Under the pieces are notes generated by a model. The model was not told the DNA's origin and made no database searches. It worked only from the letters and a program-made list of their open reading frames with translations. Shown in pieces: positions 48,066 through 57,650 of a stretch of 64,000 nucleotides of DNA (positions are counted from its first letter, which is position 1; every line of letters begins with the position of its first letter). Both the position numbers and the translations under genes were made by a program. Origin of the DNA: Mumia quercus (GTDB lineage Bacteria > Actinomycetota > Actinomycetes > Propionibacteriales > Nocardioidaceae); assembly GCF_025506335.1 (NCBI RefSeq), contig NZ_JANZYO010000003.1, forward strand, positions 248,001 to 312,000, in the 5' to 3' direction.

Positions 48066-48084
48066 CGCCTCACCGTCTGAGGCG
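48066..48084 (+). terminator. Hairpin between the LPATG gene and the mce ATPase
   Basis: CGCCTCA (48066-48072) pairs with TGAGGCG (48078-48084) around a 5-nt loop, followed by a C-run. It may partly separate the LPATG gene from the mce operon. The ATPase ribosome site GAAGGAG lies 12 nt further on. Confidence 0.5.
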
Positions 48085-48110
48085 TCTGTCCCCCCGAAGG
48101 AGTCCCGCCC

Positions 48111-49100
48111 ATGGGAGTCGAGGTACGCGTCGAAGGTCTGACGAAGTCCTTCGGCAAGCAGACGATCTGGCGCGACGTGTCGCTCACCCTGCCCGCAGGT
48201 GAGATCAGCGTCATGCTCGGACCGTCCGGCACCGGCAAGTCCGTCTTCCTCAAGGCCCTGATCGGCCTGCTGAAGCCCGACGAGGGCCACGTGTTCATCG
48301 AGGGCACGGACATCGCGACGTGCAGCGAGCGTGACTTGTACGAGATCCGCAAGCTGTTCGGGGTGCTGTTCCAGGACGGCGCGATGTTCGGCTCGATGAC
48401 GCTGTTCGACAACGTGGCGTTCCCCCTGCGCGAGCACACCCGCAAGACCGAGACCGAGATCCGCGAGATCGTCATGGAGAAGATGACGATGGTCGGTCTC
48501 GTGGGTGCCGAGGGCAAGCTGCCGGGCGAGATCTCCGGCGGCATGCGCAAGCGCGCGGGCCTCGCACGCGCGCTGGTGCTCGAGCCTGAGATCGTCCTCT
48601 TCGACGAGCCCGACTCCGGCCTGGACCCCGTACGAACGGCCTTCATCAACCAGCTGATCGTCGACCTCAACGCCCAGATCGAGGCGACCTTCCTCATCGT
48701 CACGCACGACATCAACACCGCGCGGACGGTCCCGGACAACATCGGCCTGCTGTTCCACAGGCACCTGGCGATGTTCGGCCCCCGCGAGATGCTGCTGTCG
48801 AGCGAGGAGCCCGCGGTCCGTCAGTTCCTCAACGCCCAGACTGTCGGACCGATCGGGATGAGCGAGGAGAAGGACGCCGACGAGCTGGCGCTGGAGGACC
48901 ACAGCACGCTGCCTCCGCTTCCGCCGATCCCGCTCCAGCTGCTTCCGTCCGACGGACAGCCGCGGCCGACCCAGGCGCCTCCGGGTGCGTGGTGCGCCGC
49001 CAACGGTGTGGTCCCTCCGCCCGGATCCTTCCAGGACGACCCGCTCGTGCCCCGACCGCTGCGCGTTCCCGACACGTACTCGTCCGGGGGTGTTGCGTGA
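48111..49100 (+). CDS. mkl: Mce lipid-import ABC transporter ATPase
   Basis: 329 aa from ATG 48111. Walker A is GPSGTGKS (37-44), signature ISGGMRKR (about 142) and Walker B VLFDEPDSGLDP, with the SGLD form typical of MlaF/MceG ATPases, and an H-loop in IVTHDINTA. After the ATPase core (about 250) comes an 80-residue Pro/Leu-rich tail. It energises the YrbE permease pair encoded next. The stop overlaps the GTG of the first yrbE gene. Confidence 0.93.
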   Translation: MGVEVRVEGLTKSFGKQTIWRDVSLTLPAGEISVMLGPSGTGKSVFLKALIGLLKPDEGHVFIEGTDIATCSERDLYEIRKLFGVLFQDGAMFGSMTLFDNVAFPLREHTRKTETEIREIVMEKMTMVGLVGAEGKLPGEISGGMRKRAGLARALVLEPEIVLFDEPDSGLDPVRTAFINQLIVDLNAQIEATFLIVTHDINTARTVPDNIGLLFHRHLAMFGPREMLLSSEEPAVRQFLNAQTVGPIGMSEEKDADELALEDHSTLPPLPPIPLQLLPSDGQPRPTQAPPGAWCAANGVVPPPGSFQDDPLVPRPLRVPDTYSSGGVA

Positions 49101-49876
49101 GCGCGGTCGCCGTCCTGACGACGCCGCTCGCGACCATCGGCAAGCTGTTCGCCTTCGGGGCGGACGTGGTGGTGGGGGTGTTCCGGCGCCCGTTCCAGGT
49201 GCGGGAGTTCATCCAGCAGGCGTGGTTCATCGCCTCGGTGACGATCATCCCGACCGCCCTGGTCGCGATCCCGTTCGGCGCGGTGATCGCACTGCAGGCG
49301 GGAAGCCTCATCCAGCAGTTCGGCGCGCAGTCGTTCACCGGGTCCGCGGCCGTGCTCGCGGTGGTCCGCGAGGCTGGCCCGATCGCCACCGCGCTGCTGG
49401 TCGCCGGCGCCGGCGGGTCTGCGATCGCCGCCGACCTCGGGGCGCGCAAGATCCGCGAAGAGCTCGACGCGATGATGGTGTTGGGCATCGACCCGATCCA
49501 ACGACTCGTCGTCCCGCGGGTCCTGGCCTGCATGCTCGTGGCGGTCTTCTTGAACGGCCTGGTCAGCGTCGTCGGTGTGCTCGGCGGCTACTTCTTCAAC
49601 GTGGTGCTGCAGGGCGGCACGCCGGGCGCGTACCTCGCCTCGTTCACGGCGCTGGCCCAGCTGCCCGACCTGTGGCAGGGGATGGCGAAGGCCCTCGTGT
49701 TCGGGTTCATCGCCGCGATCGTCGCCTCGTACAAGGGCATGCATGCCGACGGCGGCCCGCGCGGCGTCGGTCAGGCCGTCAACGAGTCGGTCGTCATCAC
49801 GTTCCTGCTCCTGTTCCTCGCGAACTTCGTGATGAGCGCCCTCTACATCCAGCTCGTCCCGGCGAAGGCGTTGTGA
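49097..49876 (+). CDS. yrbEA: MlaE/YrbE-family permease, first copy
   Basis: 259 aa from GTG 49097 overlapping the ATPase stop. Five or six membrane segments; family stretches are VREAGPIATALLVAGAGGSA and IREELDAMMVLGIDPIQRLV (coupling helix region). With the second YrbE it forms the heterodimeric membrane core of the Mce importer. Confidence 0.95.
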   Translation: MSAVAVLTTPLATIGKLFAFGADVVVGVFRRPFQVREFIQQAWFIASVTIIPTALVAIPFGAVIALQAGSLIQQFGAQSFTGSAAVLAVVREAGPIATALLVAGAGGSAIAADLGARKIREELDAMMVLGIDPIQRLVVPRVLACMLVAVFLNGLVSVVGVLGGYFFNVVLQGGTPGAYLASFTALAQLPDLWQGMAKALVFGFIAAIVASYKGMHADGGPRGVGQAVNESVVITFLLLFLANFVMSALYIQLVPAKAL

Positions 49877-49877
49877 C

Positions 49878-50705
49878 ATGGCGGACGTGAAGGAGCTCTA
49901 CCGCCGCCCGGTCGGCGGGATCGACGCGCTCGGCCGCCATCTCGCGTTCTACCTCCGGGTCCTCGCGTGGGTCCCGCGCACGCTCGTCCACTACCCCCGC
50001 GAGATCTTGCGGCTCCTGTCCGAGGTGACGTTCGGGCAGGGCGCGCTGGCCGTCATCGGCGGGACCGTCGGCGTCATCACCGCGATGTCGTTCTTCACCG
50101 GCACGGAGGTGGGGCTCCAGGGCTTCACCGCCCTCGAGCAGCTAGACACCAGCGCGTTCGCGGGGTTCTTCTCCGCGTACTTCAACACGCGGGAGATCGC
50201 TCCGCTGGTCGCCGGGATCGCCCTCGCCGCCACGGTCGGTTGCGGCTTCACCGCCCAGCTGGGCGCCATGCGCATCTCGGAGGAGGTCGACGCCCTCGAG
50301 GTCATGGCGATCCCGTCGCTGCCGTACCTGGTGACGACCCGGGTCATCGCCGGGCTGGCGGCGATCATCCCGCTGTACGTGGTCGGCCTGCTCGCCTCGT
50401 ACTTCGCGACCCGGTTGACCGTCACCTGGGTCTTCGGGCAGAGCACCGGCACGTACGACCACTACTTCACGCTGTTCCTCCCGCCCGAGGACGTGCTCTG
50501 GTCGTTCGTGAAGGTGATGGTGTTCGCGGTCGTCGTCATCCTGATCCACTGCTACTACGGCTACTACGCCTCCGGCGGCCCGGTCGGCGTCGGCGTGGCT
50601 GTGGGCCGCGCGGTACGGACGTCGATCGTCATGATCAACGTCGTCGACCTGCTGATGTCGATGGCGATCTGGGGCACCACGACGACGGTGAGGTTGGCCG
50701 GCTAA
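49878..50705 (+). CDS. yrbEB: MlaE/YrbE-family permease, second copy
   Basis: 275 aa from ATG 49878, one base after the yrbEA stop. Family stretches are REIAPLVAGIALAATVGCGF and ISEEVDALEVMAIPSLPYLV. Partner of yrbEA in the permease heterodimer. Its TAA stop shares an A with the ATG of mceA. Confidence 0.95.
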   Translation: MADVKELYRRPVGGIDALGRHLAFYLRVLAWVPRTLVHYPREILRLLSEVTFGQGALAVIGGTVGVITAMSFFTGTEVGLQGFTALEQLDTSAFAGFFSAYFNTREIAPLVAGIALAATVGCGFTAQLGAMRISEEVDALEVMAIPSLPYLVTTRVIAGLAAIIPLYVVGLLASYFATRLTVTWVFGQSTGTYDHYFTLFLPPEDVLWSFVKVMVFAVVVILIHCYYGYYASGGPVGVGVAVGRAVRTSIVMINVVDLLMSMAIWGTTTTVRLAG

Positions 50706-52021
50706 TGGCGCGCACCCCGACTCTCGAACGTCCCGGCATCGTCCGTGTCCTCGGCGTCCTCATGCTCGTGCTGATGCTGGCGGCGGTCTACCTGACGTAC
50801 GCGGTCTTCACCAAGAAGTTCTCCGGGGACGTCCCGGTGACCGTCCGCAGCCAGAGCGCCGGCCTCCAGCTCAACCGCAACTCCGACGTGAAGCTGCGCG
50901 GCGTGATCGTCGGCCGGGTCGAGAAGATCACCTCCGAGTCCGGCCTCGCGTCGATCCACCTGCGGATCGACCCCGACTACCAGCCGTTGATCCCCTCGGA
51001 CGTGGAAGCCCTGATCGTGCCCAAGACGCTCTTCGGCGAGAAGTACGTCGACCTGCAGCCGGTCGCCGAGTCGGCGGGGACGCCGATCGAGGCCGGAGAC
51101 GTCATCGCGCAGGCGGACCTGCCGACCGACGTCGAGAACCTGCTCATCGACCTCGACCCGATCCTGACCGCCCTCAACCCGGTCGACCTCTCGTACACGC
51201 TCACGGCCCTGTCGGAGGCGCTCGACGGGCAGGGCGAGGCCTTGGGCGAGAGCCTCGAGACGCTCGAGGGCTACCTGCAGAAGATCACGCCGCTGGCCCC
51301 GCGCATCGTCGAGGACATCACGCTGCTCGGCGAGGCTGCCGAGACGTACGCCGACGTCATGCCGGAGATCGGTGAGACGCTGCGCAACGCCGTCGTCACC
51401 GGGAACACGCTGACCGGCCGCAAGGCGCAGCTGCAGGCGCTCTTCACCGAGACGGCCGCATTCGCGACCACGGCCGACGCCTTCCTCGACCGCACAGGGG
51501 AGGACTTCATCACCCTGTCGCGCCAGTCGCGCCCGACGCTGGAGCTGCTCGCGGACCACGCGCCGACGATCGGTTGCGTCCTCAAGGGTGTCGACCGGCT
51601 GGTGCCCCGGCTCGACTCGGCCTTCCGCGACAACCGCGCCCACATCACCGTCGAGTTCGCGGCGCGCTCGCCGCGGGCGTACGACGGTGGTGACGCCGCC
51701 GACCTCCCGCCCGCGAGCGGGGGCGGCAGCGCGCTCGACCCCACGTGCGCGAGCCTCCCGTCGACGTCGTACGACGCGACGCGACCGGCGCCGGGCATGA
51801 GCAAGGCGCTGCTGCGCGAGCTCGGGATCGGAGGCCCGCTGGGCAAGGAGCGCCCGCTGGCGTCGCCGGCCGCGGCGAGCCCTGCGGGGTCACCGACCGA
51901 GAAGGCGCAGATCGAGGCGCTGATGGCCGCAGCGTTGGGTGTCGCGCCCGACGAGGTGCCGTCCGTCGCTCAGGCGCTGGCCGGTCCCGTCCTCCGTGGG
52001 GCGGAGGTGACGCTCGGATGA
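50705..52021 (+). CDS. mceA: Mce-family substrate-binding protein A
   Basis: 438 aa from ATG 50705. One N-terminal membrane helix (VLGVLMLVLMLAAVYLTYAV), then the MCE/MlaD beta domain (VTVRSQSAGLQLNRNSDVKL, GRVEKI, TLFGEKYVDLQP). A long coiled-coil-like helical region and a disordered Ala/Ser/Pro-rich tail follow. Mce proteins form the extracytoplasmic hexamer or tunnel carrying lipid or sterol to the permease. Confidence 0.93.
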   Translation: MARTPTLERPGIVRVLGVLMLVLMLAAVYLTYAVFTKKFSGDVPVTVRSQSAGLQLNRNSDVKLRGVIVGRVEKITSESGLASIHLRIDPDYQPLIPSDVEALIVPKTLFGEKYVDLQPVAESAGTPIEAGDVIAQADLPTDVENLLIDLDPILTALNPVDLSYTLTALSEALDGQGEALGESLETLEGYLQKITPLAPRIVEDITLLGEAAETYADVMPEIGETLRNAVVTGNTLTGRKAQLQALFTETAAFATTADAFLDRTGEDFITLSRQSRPTLELLADHAPTIGCVLKGVDRLVPRLDSAFRDNRAHITVEFAARSPRAYDGGDAADLPPASGGGSALDPTCASLPSTSYDATRPAPGMSKALLRELGIGGPLGKERPLASPAAASPAGSPTEKAQIEALMAAALGVAPDEVPSVAQALAGPVLRGAEVTLG

Positions 52022-53124
52022 CCAGGCGCCGACGCAGGCTCGACCCCCGGCTGGACCGCCGGACGGCCGGAGCGCTCAGCAAGCTGTTGCTCTTCCTCGT
52101 GGTGACCGGCACGCTCACGGCGATCCTGGCTGTCATCATCGGCAACGTCTCGTTCCTCACGACGCACACCTACAAGGCGGTCTTCTCCGACGTGACGAGC
52201 CTCGTGAAGGGCGACGACGTCCGGATCGCCGGCGTGCGCGTCGGCAACGTCTCCGACGTGCGGGTGGACTCCGACGCCACCGCGGAGGTGACGTTCACCG
52301 TCGACGCGGACGTGACACTGACCCAGAGCACGCTCGCCTCGCTGCGCTACCGGAACATGATCGGTCAGCGCTACCTGGCACTCTCCGAAGGCGCCGAGGG
52401 CTCCTCGGCGCGGCTCGAGCCCGGTGCGACGATCCCGCTGTCGCGGACGCAGCCGGCGCTCGACCTCACCGTGTTGTTCGCCGGGTTCAAGCCGCTCTTC
52501 CAGGCCCTGTCGCCGGAGGACACCAACCAGCTGGCGTACGAGCTGATCCAGGTCTTCCAGGGCGAGAGCGGCACCGTCGAGTCGCTCCTCGGTCACACCG
52601 CCTCGCTCACGCAGACCCTCGCCGACCGCGACGACCTCATCGGGTCGGTCATCTCCAACCTCACCGTGGTCCTCACGTCGTTCAACGAGCGCGACACCGA
52701 GCTGTCGTCGACGATCACGACGCTCCAGCAGCTGATCTCCGGCCTGAAGGACGACCGCGGCGTGCTGACCGGGTCGCTCGACGACATCGCCACGCTGAGC
52801 ACCGAGACGGCAGGCCTGCTCACCGAGATCCGGCCCGACCTGAGCGCCGACATCGCGCACCTGCGCGAGCTCACCGCCGAGATCGGCACCAAGAAGGCAC
52901 GCAAGGCCCTCGACCGGACGCTGACGATCCTGCCGATCAAGATCGACCGGATCGGGCGGACGACGGAGTACGGGTCGTTCTTCAACTTCTACGTCTGCGA
53001 CGTGGGCATCGACGGGCGTCTTCCGTCGCTCAGCGGTGTCCCTGGCTGGGAGAACGCCCGGCCCTTCAAGACGACGAAGCGCGTCACCGTCATGGGGGCA
53101 GGAGTGAGCCGATGCGCACGATGA
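52018..53124 (+). CDS. mceB: Mce-family protein B
   Basis: 368 aa from ATG 52018 (ATGA overlap). A basic N-terminus (MTRRRRRLDPRLDRR), one membrane helix, and an MCE domain with SLVKGDDVRIAGVRVGNVSD and NMIGQRYLALSEG. Helical region, then YGSFFNFYVCDVG near the C-terminus, a signature of MceB/C proteins. It overlaps mceC by 13 nt. Confidence 0.93.
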   Translation: MTRRRRRLDPRLDRRTAGALSKLLLFLVVTGTLTAILAVIIGNVSFLTTHTYKAVFSDVTSLVKGDDVRIAGVRVGNVSDVRVDSDATAEVTFTVDADVTLTQSTLASLRYRNMIGQRYLALSEGAEGSSARLEPGATIPLSRTQPALDLTVLFAGFKPLFQALSPEDTNQLAYELIQVFQGESGTVESLLGHTASLTQTLADRDDLIGSVISNLTVVLTSFNERDTELSSTITTLQQLISGLKDDRGVLTGSLDDIATLSTETAGLLTEIRPDLSADIAHLRELTAEIGTKKARKALDRTLTILPIKIDRIGRTTEYGSFFNFYVCDVGIDGRLPSLSGVPGWENARPFKTTKRVTVMGAGVSRCAR

Positions 53125-54095
53125 AGCCGTTCCGCGAGCGCAACCCCGTCGCCGTCGGCGCCGTCGGCGTGCTCCTCATCGCGCTCGTCATGGTGCTGGC
53201 CAGCCAGGCGAGCTCGCTCCCGCTCGTCGGCAGCGGGCCCTCGTACGCCGCTGAGTTCACCGAGGTGGGCGGGTTGGCCAAGGGCGACGACGTCCGCCTC
53301 GCCGGAGTGCGCGTCGGCGAGGTCGAGCGCCTCGAGCTGCGGGGCGACAAGGTCCGTGTCGTCTTCCGGGTCAAGGACGAGAACGAGCGTCTGGGCAAGC
53401 AGACCGGGGCGTCGGTGCGCATCAAGACGCTGCTCGGCGCGATGTACCTGAGCCTGGAGCCCGAGGGGCCTGGCACCCTCGAAGAGGGCGCGGTGATCCC
53501 GGCCTCGCGCACGACACCCCCGTACGACATCGTCCAGGCGTTCTCCGGGCTCACCGAGACGACGCAGGAGATCGACACCGACCAGCTCGCCTACGCGATG
53601 AAGACCTTGGGCGAGGTCACGGCCAAGACGCCCGAGGAGTTCCAGAAGGCGGTCAAGGGCGTCACCGAGCTCTCCGAGAACCTCGCGGCCCGCGACGCGC
53701 AGATCAAGACCCTCCTCAAGAACATCGACGGCATCTCGGGCGTCCTCGCCGACCGCAACGCCGAGGTCGTGTCGCTGTTCGAGGACGGCGGGGTCCTGTT
53801 CGACGCACTCACCGCCCGCCGCGAGGCGATCCACGACGTCCTGGTCGGGGTCACCCGGATGTCCGACGAGATCGAGACGCTCGTCGCCGACACCCGCGCG
53901 GACCTCAAGCCCGCGCTCGACAGGCTCGCCGGGGTCGTCAAGGTCCTCCAGCGCAACGAGGACAACATCCAGGCGGCGCTCGAGCAGCTCCCGGCGTACT
54001 ACGCCGCCGTGGCCACCAACAGCGGCAACGGCCCCTGGCTGGAGGGCTTCGTCTACAACCTGCTGAGCATCCTCGGACTGGAGGAGGGACTGTGA
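53112..54095 (+). CDS. mceC: Mce-family protein C
   Basis: 327 aa from ATG 53112. Membrane helix (VAVGAVGVLLIALVMVLAS), MCE domain with GLAKGDDVRLAGVRVGEVER and LLGAMYLSLEP, then a long helical stretch. It ends YNLLSILGLEEGL without the extended tails of the other members. The stop overlaps the GTG of mceD. Confidence 0.92.
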   Translation: MRTMKPFRERNPVAVGAVGVLLIALVMVLASQASSLPLVGSGPSYAAEFTEVGGLAKGDDVRLAGVRVGEVERLELRGDKVRVVFRVKDENERLGKQTGASVRIKTLLGAMYLSLEPEGPGTLEEGAVIPASRTTPPYDIVQAFSGLTETTQEIDTDQLAYAMKTLGEVTAKTPEEFQKAVKGVTELSENLAARDAQIKTLLKNIDGISGVLADRNAEVVSLFEDGGVLFDALTARREAIHDVLVGVTRMSDEIETLVADTRADLKPALDRLAGVVKVLQRNEDNIQAALEQLPAYYAAVATNSGNGPWLEGFVYNLLSILGLEEGL

Positions 54096-55276
54096 CCGCC
54101 CATGTCGAGCGGGGGCCGAAGGTCTCTCGCCGCGCGGCCGAGATCCTGGTCGGCGTGCTCGTCGTCGGACTCGTCGCTGCCCTCGTCGTGGTGCTGCTGC
54201 CGCGCTCGGAGAAGCACACGCTGACCGTCGACTTCGACCGTACGGTGTCGCTGTACGAGGGCTCGACGGTCCGGATCCTCGGGGTCGACGTCGGGACGGT
54301 CGACTCCATCACGCCACGGGGGACGAAGGTCCGTGTGCGGCTCTCGTGGGACGCCGAGCACCCGGTGCCGGCCGACGTCTCGGCCGTCATCGTCTCCCCG
54401 TCGGTCGTCGGAGACCGCTTCGTCCAGCTCACGCCGGCGTACTCGGGCGGCCCGAAGCTGGCCGACGGCGCGTACCTCGACCAGAGCCGGACGGCCACCC
54501 CCACCGAGCTGGACGAGACGTTCGCGGCGCTCGACCGGGTCGCGACCGCGCTCGGGCCCGACGGCGCCAACGCTGATGGTGCCCTGGGCGACCTGCTGGC
54601 GACCTCTGCGGACAACCTCGACGGCAAGGGGGCCGAGATCAGGCGCAGCATCGAGGCCCTGTCGAAGCTCACGACCACGGCCGACGAGTCCAAGGACGAG
54701 CTCTTCTCGTCGATGGACAAGATCGCGACCTTCGTCGAGGCGCTGGAAAAGAACGACGCCTCGGTGCGCGCGTTCAACAGCAGCCTCGCCTCGGTCTCCG
54801 GAGTGCTCGCCGGTGAGCGCGAGGACCTGCAGTCCGCGCTGCGTGAGCTCGCCGGCGCGCTGACGGCGGTCCAGGGCTATGTCGCCGAGAACCGGACGAG
54901 CCTGCGCAAGAACGTCGACGGGCTCGCCGAGGTGACGGAGTCGCTGGCGAAGGAGCGCAAGAACCTCGCGAAGATCCTCGACCGCGGTCCGCAGGCGCTG
55001 GCCAACCTCGCCACCGCGTACAACCCGACGACCGGCACGCTCGACACGCGCGCCACGATCAAGGGCAAGCGCGACGGCAAGTTCCGTACGCTCACCGACG
55101 CCGCGTACGTCTCGGCGTACTGCGGCCTGGCCGCCAACCAGAACCCGAAGTACCGCGAGGCTTGCTACGCGCTCGGCGAGGTCGTGTCATGGATGGAGAA
55201 GCAGGCCAAGGGGACCGGATCGGCGTCCACGCCGCCGGCCGACGGCCTCGCCTCGCTGATGGGGGTGGCGTCATGA
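54092..55276 (+). CDS. mceD: Mce-family protein D
   Basis: 394 aa from GTG 54092. Membrane helix (ILVGVLVVGLVAALVVVLLP), MCE domain with VSLYEGSTVRILGVDVGTVD and VVGDRFVQLTP. A long helical region with Lys/Glu heptads follows (about 170-310). The C-terminal part has a Cys pair (AYCGLA, REACYALGE). The stop overlaps ATG of mceE. Confidence 0.92.
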   Translation: MTAHVERGPKVSRRAAEILVGVLVVGLVAALVVVLLPRSEKHTLTVDFDRTVSLYEGSTVRILGVDVGTVDSITPRGTKVRVRLSWDAEHPVPADVSAVIVSPSVVGDRFVQLTPAYSGGPKLADGAYLDQSRTATPTELDETFAALDRVATALGPDGANADGALGDLLATSADNLDGKGAEIRRSIEALSKLTTTADESKDELFSSMDKIATFVEALEKNDASVRAFNSSLASVSGVLAGEREDLQSALRELAGALTAVQGYVAENRTSLRKNVDGLAEVTESLAKERKNLAKILDRGPQALANLATAYNPTTGTLDTRATIKGKRDGKFRTLTDAAYVSAYCGLAANQNPKYREACYALGEVVSWMEKQAKGTGSASTPPADGLASLMGVAS

Positions 55277-56379
55277 CGTCGCGCAGCCACCGGCTGACCG
55301 CCGCGGTCGCGACCTTGACCGGCTTCGCCCTCCTGACGGGGTGCGGGCGGGGCAACGTCGGAGACCTTCCGCTGCCCGGAGGGGCCGATCTCGGAGACTC
55401 TCCGTTCACGGTCGTGGTCGAGTTCGAGGACGTCATGGACCTCGTGCCGCAGAGCGCGGTGAAGGTGAACGACGTCTCCGTCGGACGTGTCACCCGCGTC
55501 TCGCTGGACGGCTGGAAGGCTAAGGTCGAGCTCCAGGTCAACGATGCCGTGGAGCTTCCCGACAACGCCCTGGCGTCCATCCGGCAGACGAGCATCCTGG
55601 GCGAGAAGTTCGTCTCGCTGGCGCCGCCGCCGACCGGCGCGACGGGCCGGCTGTCCGACGGCGACCGCATCCCGCTCGCCCGTACGGGGCATACCCCGGA
55701 GGTCGAGCAGGTGCTCGGCGCGCTCTCGCTCGTGCTCAACGGAGGCGCGGTCGACAAGGTGCAGGTCATCGCGCGCGAGCTGAACCACGCGATGTCCGGC
55801 CGCGAGGCGAACATGCGGACGCTCGTGCGTCGCCTCGACGAGTTCGTCGGGACGGCCGAGGAGTCCAAGGCGGAGATCGTTACGGCGATCGAGCAGGTCG
55901 ACCGTCTCGCGAAGGCGACGAGGGTGCAGCAGAAGGCGATCGAGGGCGCGCTCGACGACATGCCGGAGGCGCTGCGGACGGTGAACGCGCAGCGGGCCAA
56001 CCTCGTCCGCATGCTCGAGGCCCTCACCGACCTCGGCACCGTCGGGACGGACGTGATCGTCCGCTCCAAGAAGGCCGTCGTCGCCGACCTCGCGGCGCTG
56101 GAGCCTGTGCTGGACAACCTCGCGTCGGCAGGCGACGCCCTGGTCACCTCGCTCGAGGTGCTCCCGACCTTCCCCTTCCCCGACTCCTTGCTGGGTGACA
56201 CCCCGCGGGAGGCAGCGTCCTACCAGATGGGCGACTACACCAACGTGTCGCTCGACTTCACCACCGACTTCACCAAGACGATCGGGCTGATGTCGCCGGC
56301 AGAGCTGAAGTCGCTCAAGGAGGCCCTGCGTGGAGACGGCGTCGGTGCGGTCATGGCCGAGAGCGTGGTGACGCCGTGA
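55273..56379 (+). CDS. mceE: Mce-family protein E, lipoprotein
   Basis: 368 aa from ATG 55273. Unlike its neighbours it starts with a lipoprotein signal ending ALLTGC (Cys 24), as MceE (LprK-type) proteins do. MCE domain with DLVPQSAVKVNDVSVGRVTR and ILGEKFVSLAP, then a helical region. The lipid anchor probably tethers the Mce assembly on the outer face of the membrane. Confidence 0.93.
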   Translation: MTSRSHRLTAAVATLTGFALLTGCGRGNVGDLPLPGGADLGDSPFTVVVEFEDVMDLVPQSAVKVNDVSVGRVTRVSLDGWKAKVELQVNDAVELPDNALASIRQTSILGEKFVSLAPPPTGATGRLSDGDRIPLARTGHTPEVEQVLGALSLVLNGGAVDKVQVIARELNHAMSGREANMRTLVRRLDEFVGTAEESKAEIVTAIEQVDRLAKATRVQQKAIEGALDDMPEALRTVNAQRANLVRMLEALTDLGTVGTDVIVRSKKAVVADLAALEPVLDNLASAGDALVTSLEVLPTFPFPDSLLGDTPREAASYQMGDYTNVSLDFTTDFTKTIGLMSPAELKSLKEALRGDGVGAVMAESVVTP

Positions 56380-57650
56380 TCACCCGACGGATGCGTGTCC
56401 AGCTGGTCCTCTTCCTCGTCCTGACCCTCGTCGGCGTGTCGTTCGTGGGCGCCAAGTACGCCCGCATCGACCGGCTCTTCGGCGGCGGTGGCTACCCGGT
56501 GGTGGTCCAGATGGCCGAGTCGGGCGGCATCTTCACCGGCGCCGACGTGACCTACCGAGGCGTCAGCGTCGGACGGGTCACCGACATGTGGCTGACCCGT
56601 GACGGTGTCGACGTCGAGGTGCAGATCGATGACTCCTCGCCCGACATCCCGGCCGACACACAGGTGGTCGTCGCCAACAAGTCGGCGGTGGGGGAGCAGT
56701 ACCTCGACTTCCAGCCCGCGTCCGACGACGGGCCGTTCCTCCAGGCAGACGACGTCGTCGCCCGTGAGCGTACGCAGGTGCCGATTGACACCCGGACGCT
56801 GCTGACCGACGTCAACGCGCTCCTCACCTCCGTCGACGCCGACGACCTCAGCACGGTCATCACCGAGCTCGGCGACGCGTTCGAGGGCTCGGCGGGGGAC
56901 CTCCGCACCCTCATCGACACGTCGCGCTCGTTCATCACGACGGCCGACCAGAAGTACGCGATGACCGCCGAGCTGATCAGGGACTCACGCCAGGTGCTCC
57001 AGACCCAGGTCGACTCGCAGGACGACATCGCCGAGTTCGCCACGAACCTGCGCGACCTCACGACGGCGATGCGCACCTCCGACGCCGACCTGCGCACGGT
57101 CCTCGACGTCGGCGCCCCGACGGCGGCGACGCTGCGTGCGGTCGTTGCGGAGAACGCCGACGACCTCGCGACGCTCCTCGACGCCGCGATCACGGTCAAC
57201 AAGGTGGTCGTCTCGCGCCTGGACGGGGTCCGGGACGTCCTCGTCATCGCCCCGTACGGCGTTGAGAGCGCGTTCTCGATCATCGCCAGGGACGGACGCA
57301 CGGGACAGTACGCCGCGCGGCTCAGCCTGTCGCTGCAGCCGGACAACGCGCCCTGCCTCAAGGGCTACGTGCCCGGCGCCCGGCAGCGGACGCCGTTCGA
57401 CCGGACCCCTGAGGTGTGGGACCGGGCGCGCCGGTGCCTGGAGTCGCAGCCGCGGGGCGCCTCGGCCGCCGGCGGCGGGTCGGCAGCAGCGACGGTCTCG
57501 AGCTCCGCGGACGACGGGGGATCCGCGGTCGGAACGTACGATGTGGCGACGAAGCAGGTGTCGGTGACGGGGTCGACGATCCCGGACGCACCTGATCTCG
57601 GGAAGGAGTCCTGGAAGTGGATGCTGCTCGGACCGGCGGTCGCGCGCTGA
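56376..57650 (+). CDS. mceF: Mce-family protein F
   Basis: 424 aa from GTG 56376. Membrane helix (VQLVLFLVLTLVGVSFVGA), MCE domain with GIFTGADVTYRGVSVGRVTD and AVGEQYLDFQP, then a long helical domain. The tail is Ser/Ala/Gly-rich with a final GKESWKWMLLGP. It completes the standard six-protein A-to-F set. Confidence 0.93.
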   Translation: MITRRMRVQLVLFLVLTLVGVSFVGAKYARIDRLFGGGGYPVVVQMAESGGIFTGADVTYRGVSVGRVTDMWLTRDGVDVEVQIDDSSPDIPADTQVVVANKSAVGEQYLDFQPASDDGPFLQADDVVARERTQVPIDTRTLLTDVNALLTSVDADDLSTVITELGDAFEGSAGDLRTLIDTSRSFITTADQKYAMTAELIRDSRQVLQTQVDSQDDIAEFATNLRDLTTAMRTSDADLRTVLDVGAPTAATLRAVVAENADDLATLLDAAITVNKVVVSRLDGVRDVLVIAPYGVESAFSIIARDGRTGQYAARLSLSLQPDNAPCLKGYVPGARQRTPFDRTPEVWDRARRCLESQPRGASAAGGGSAAATVSSSADDGGSAVGTYDVATKQVSVTGSTIPDAPDLGKESWKWMLLGPAVAR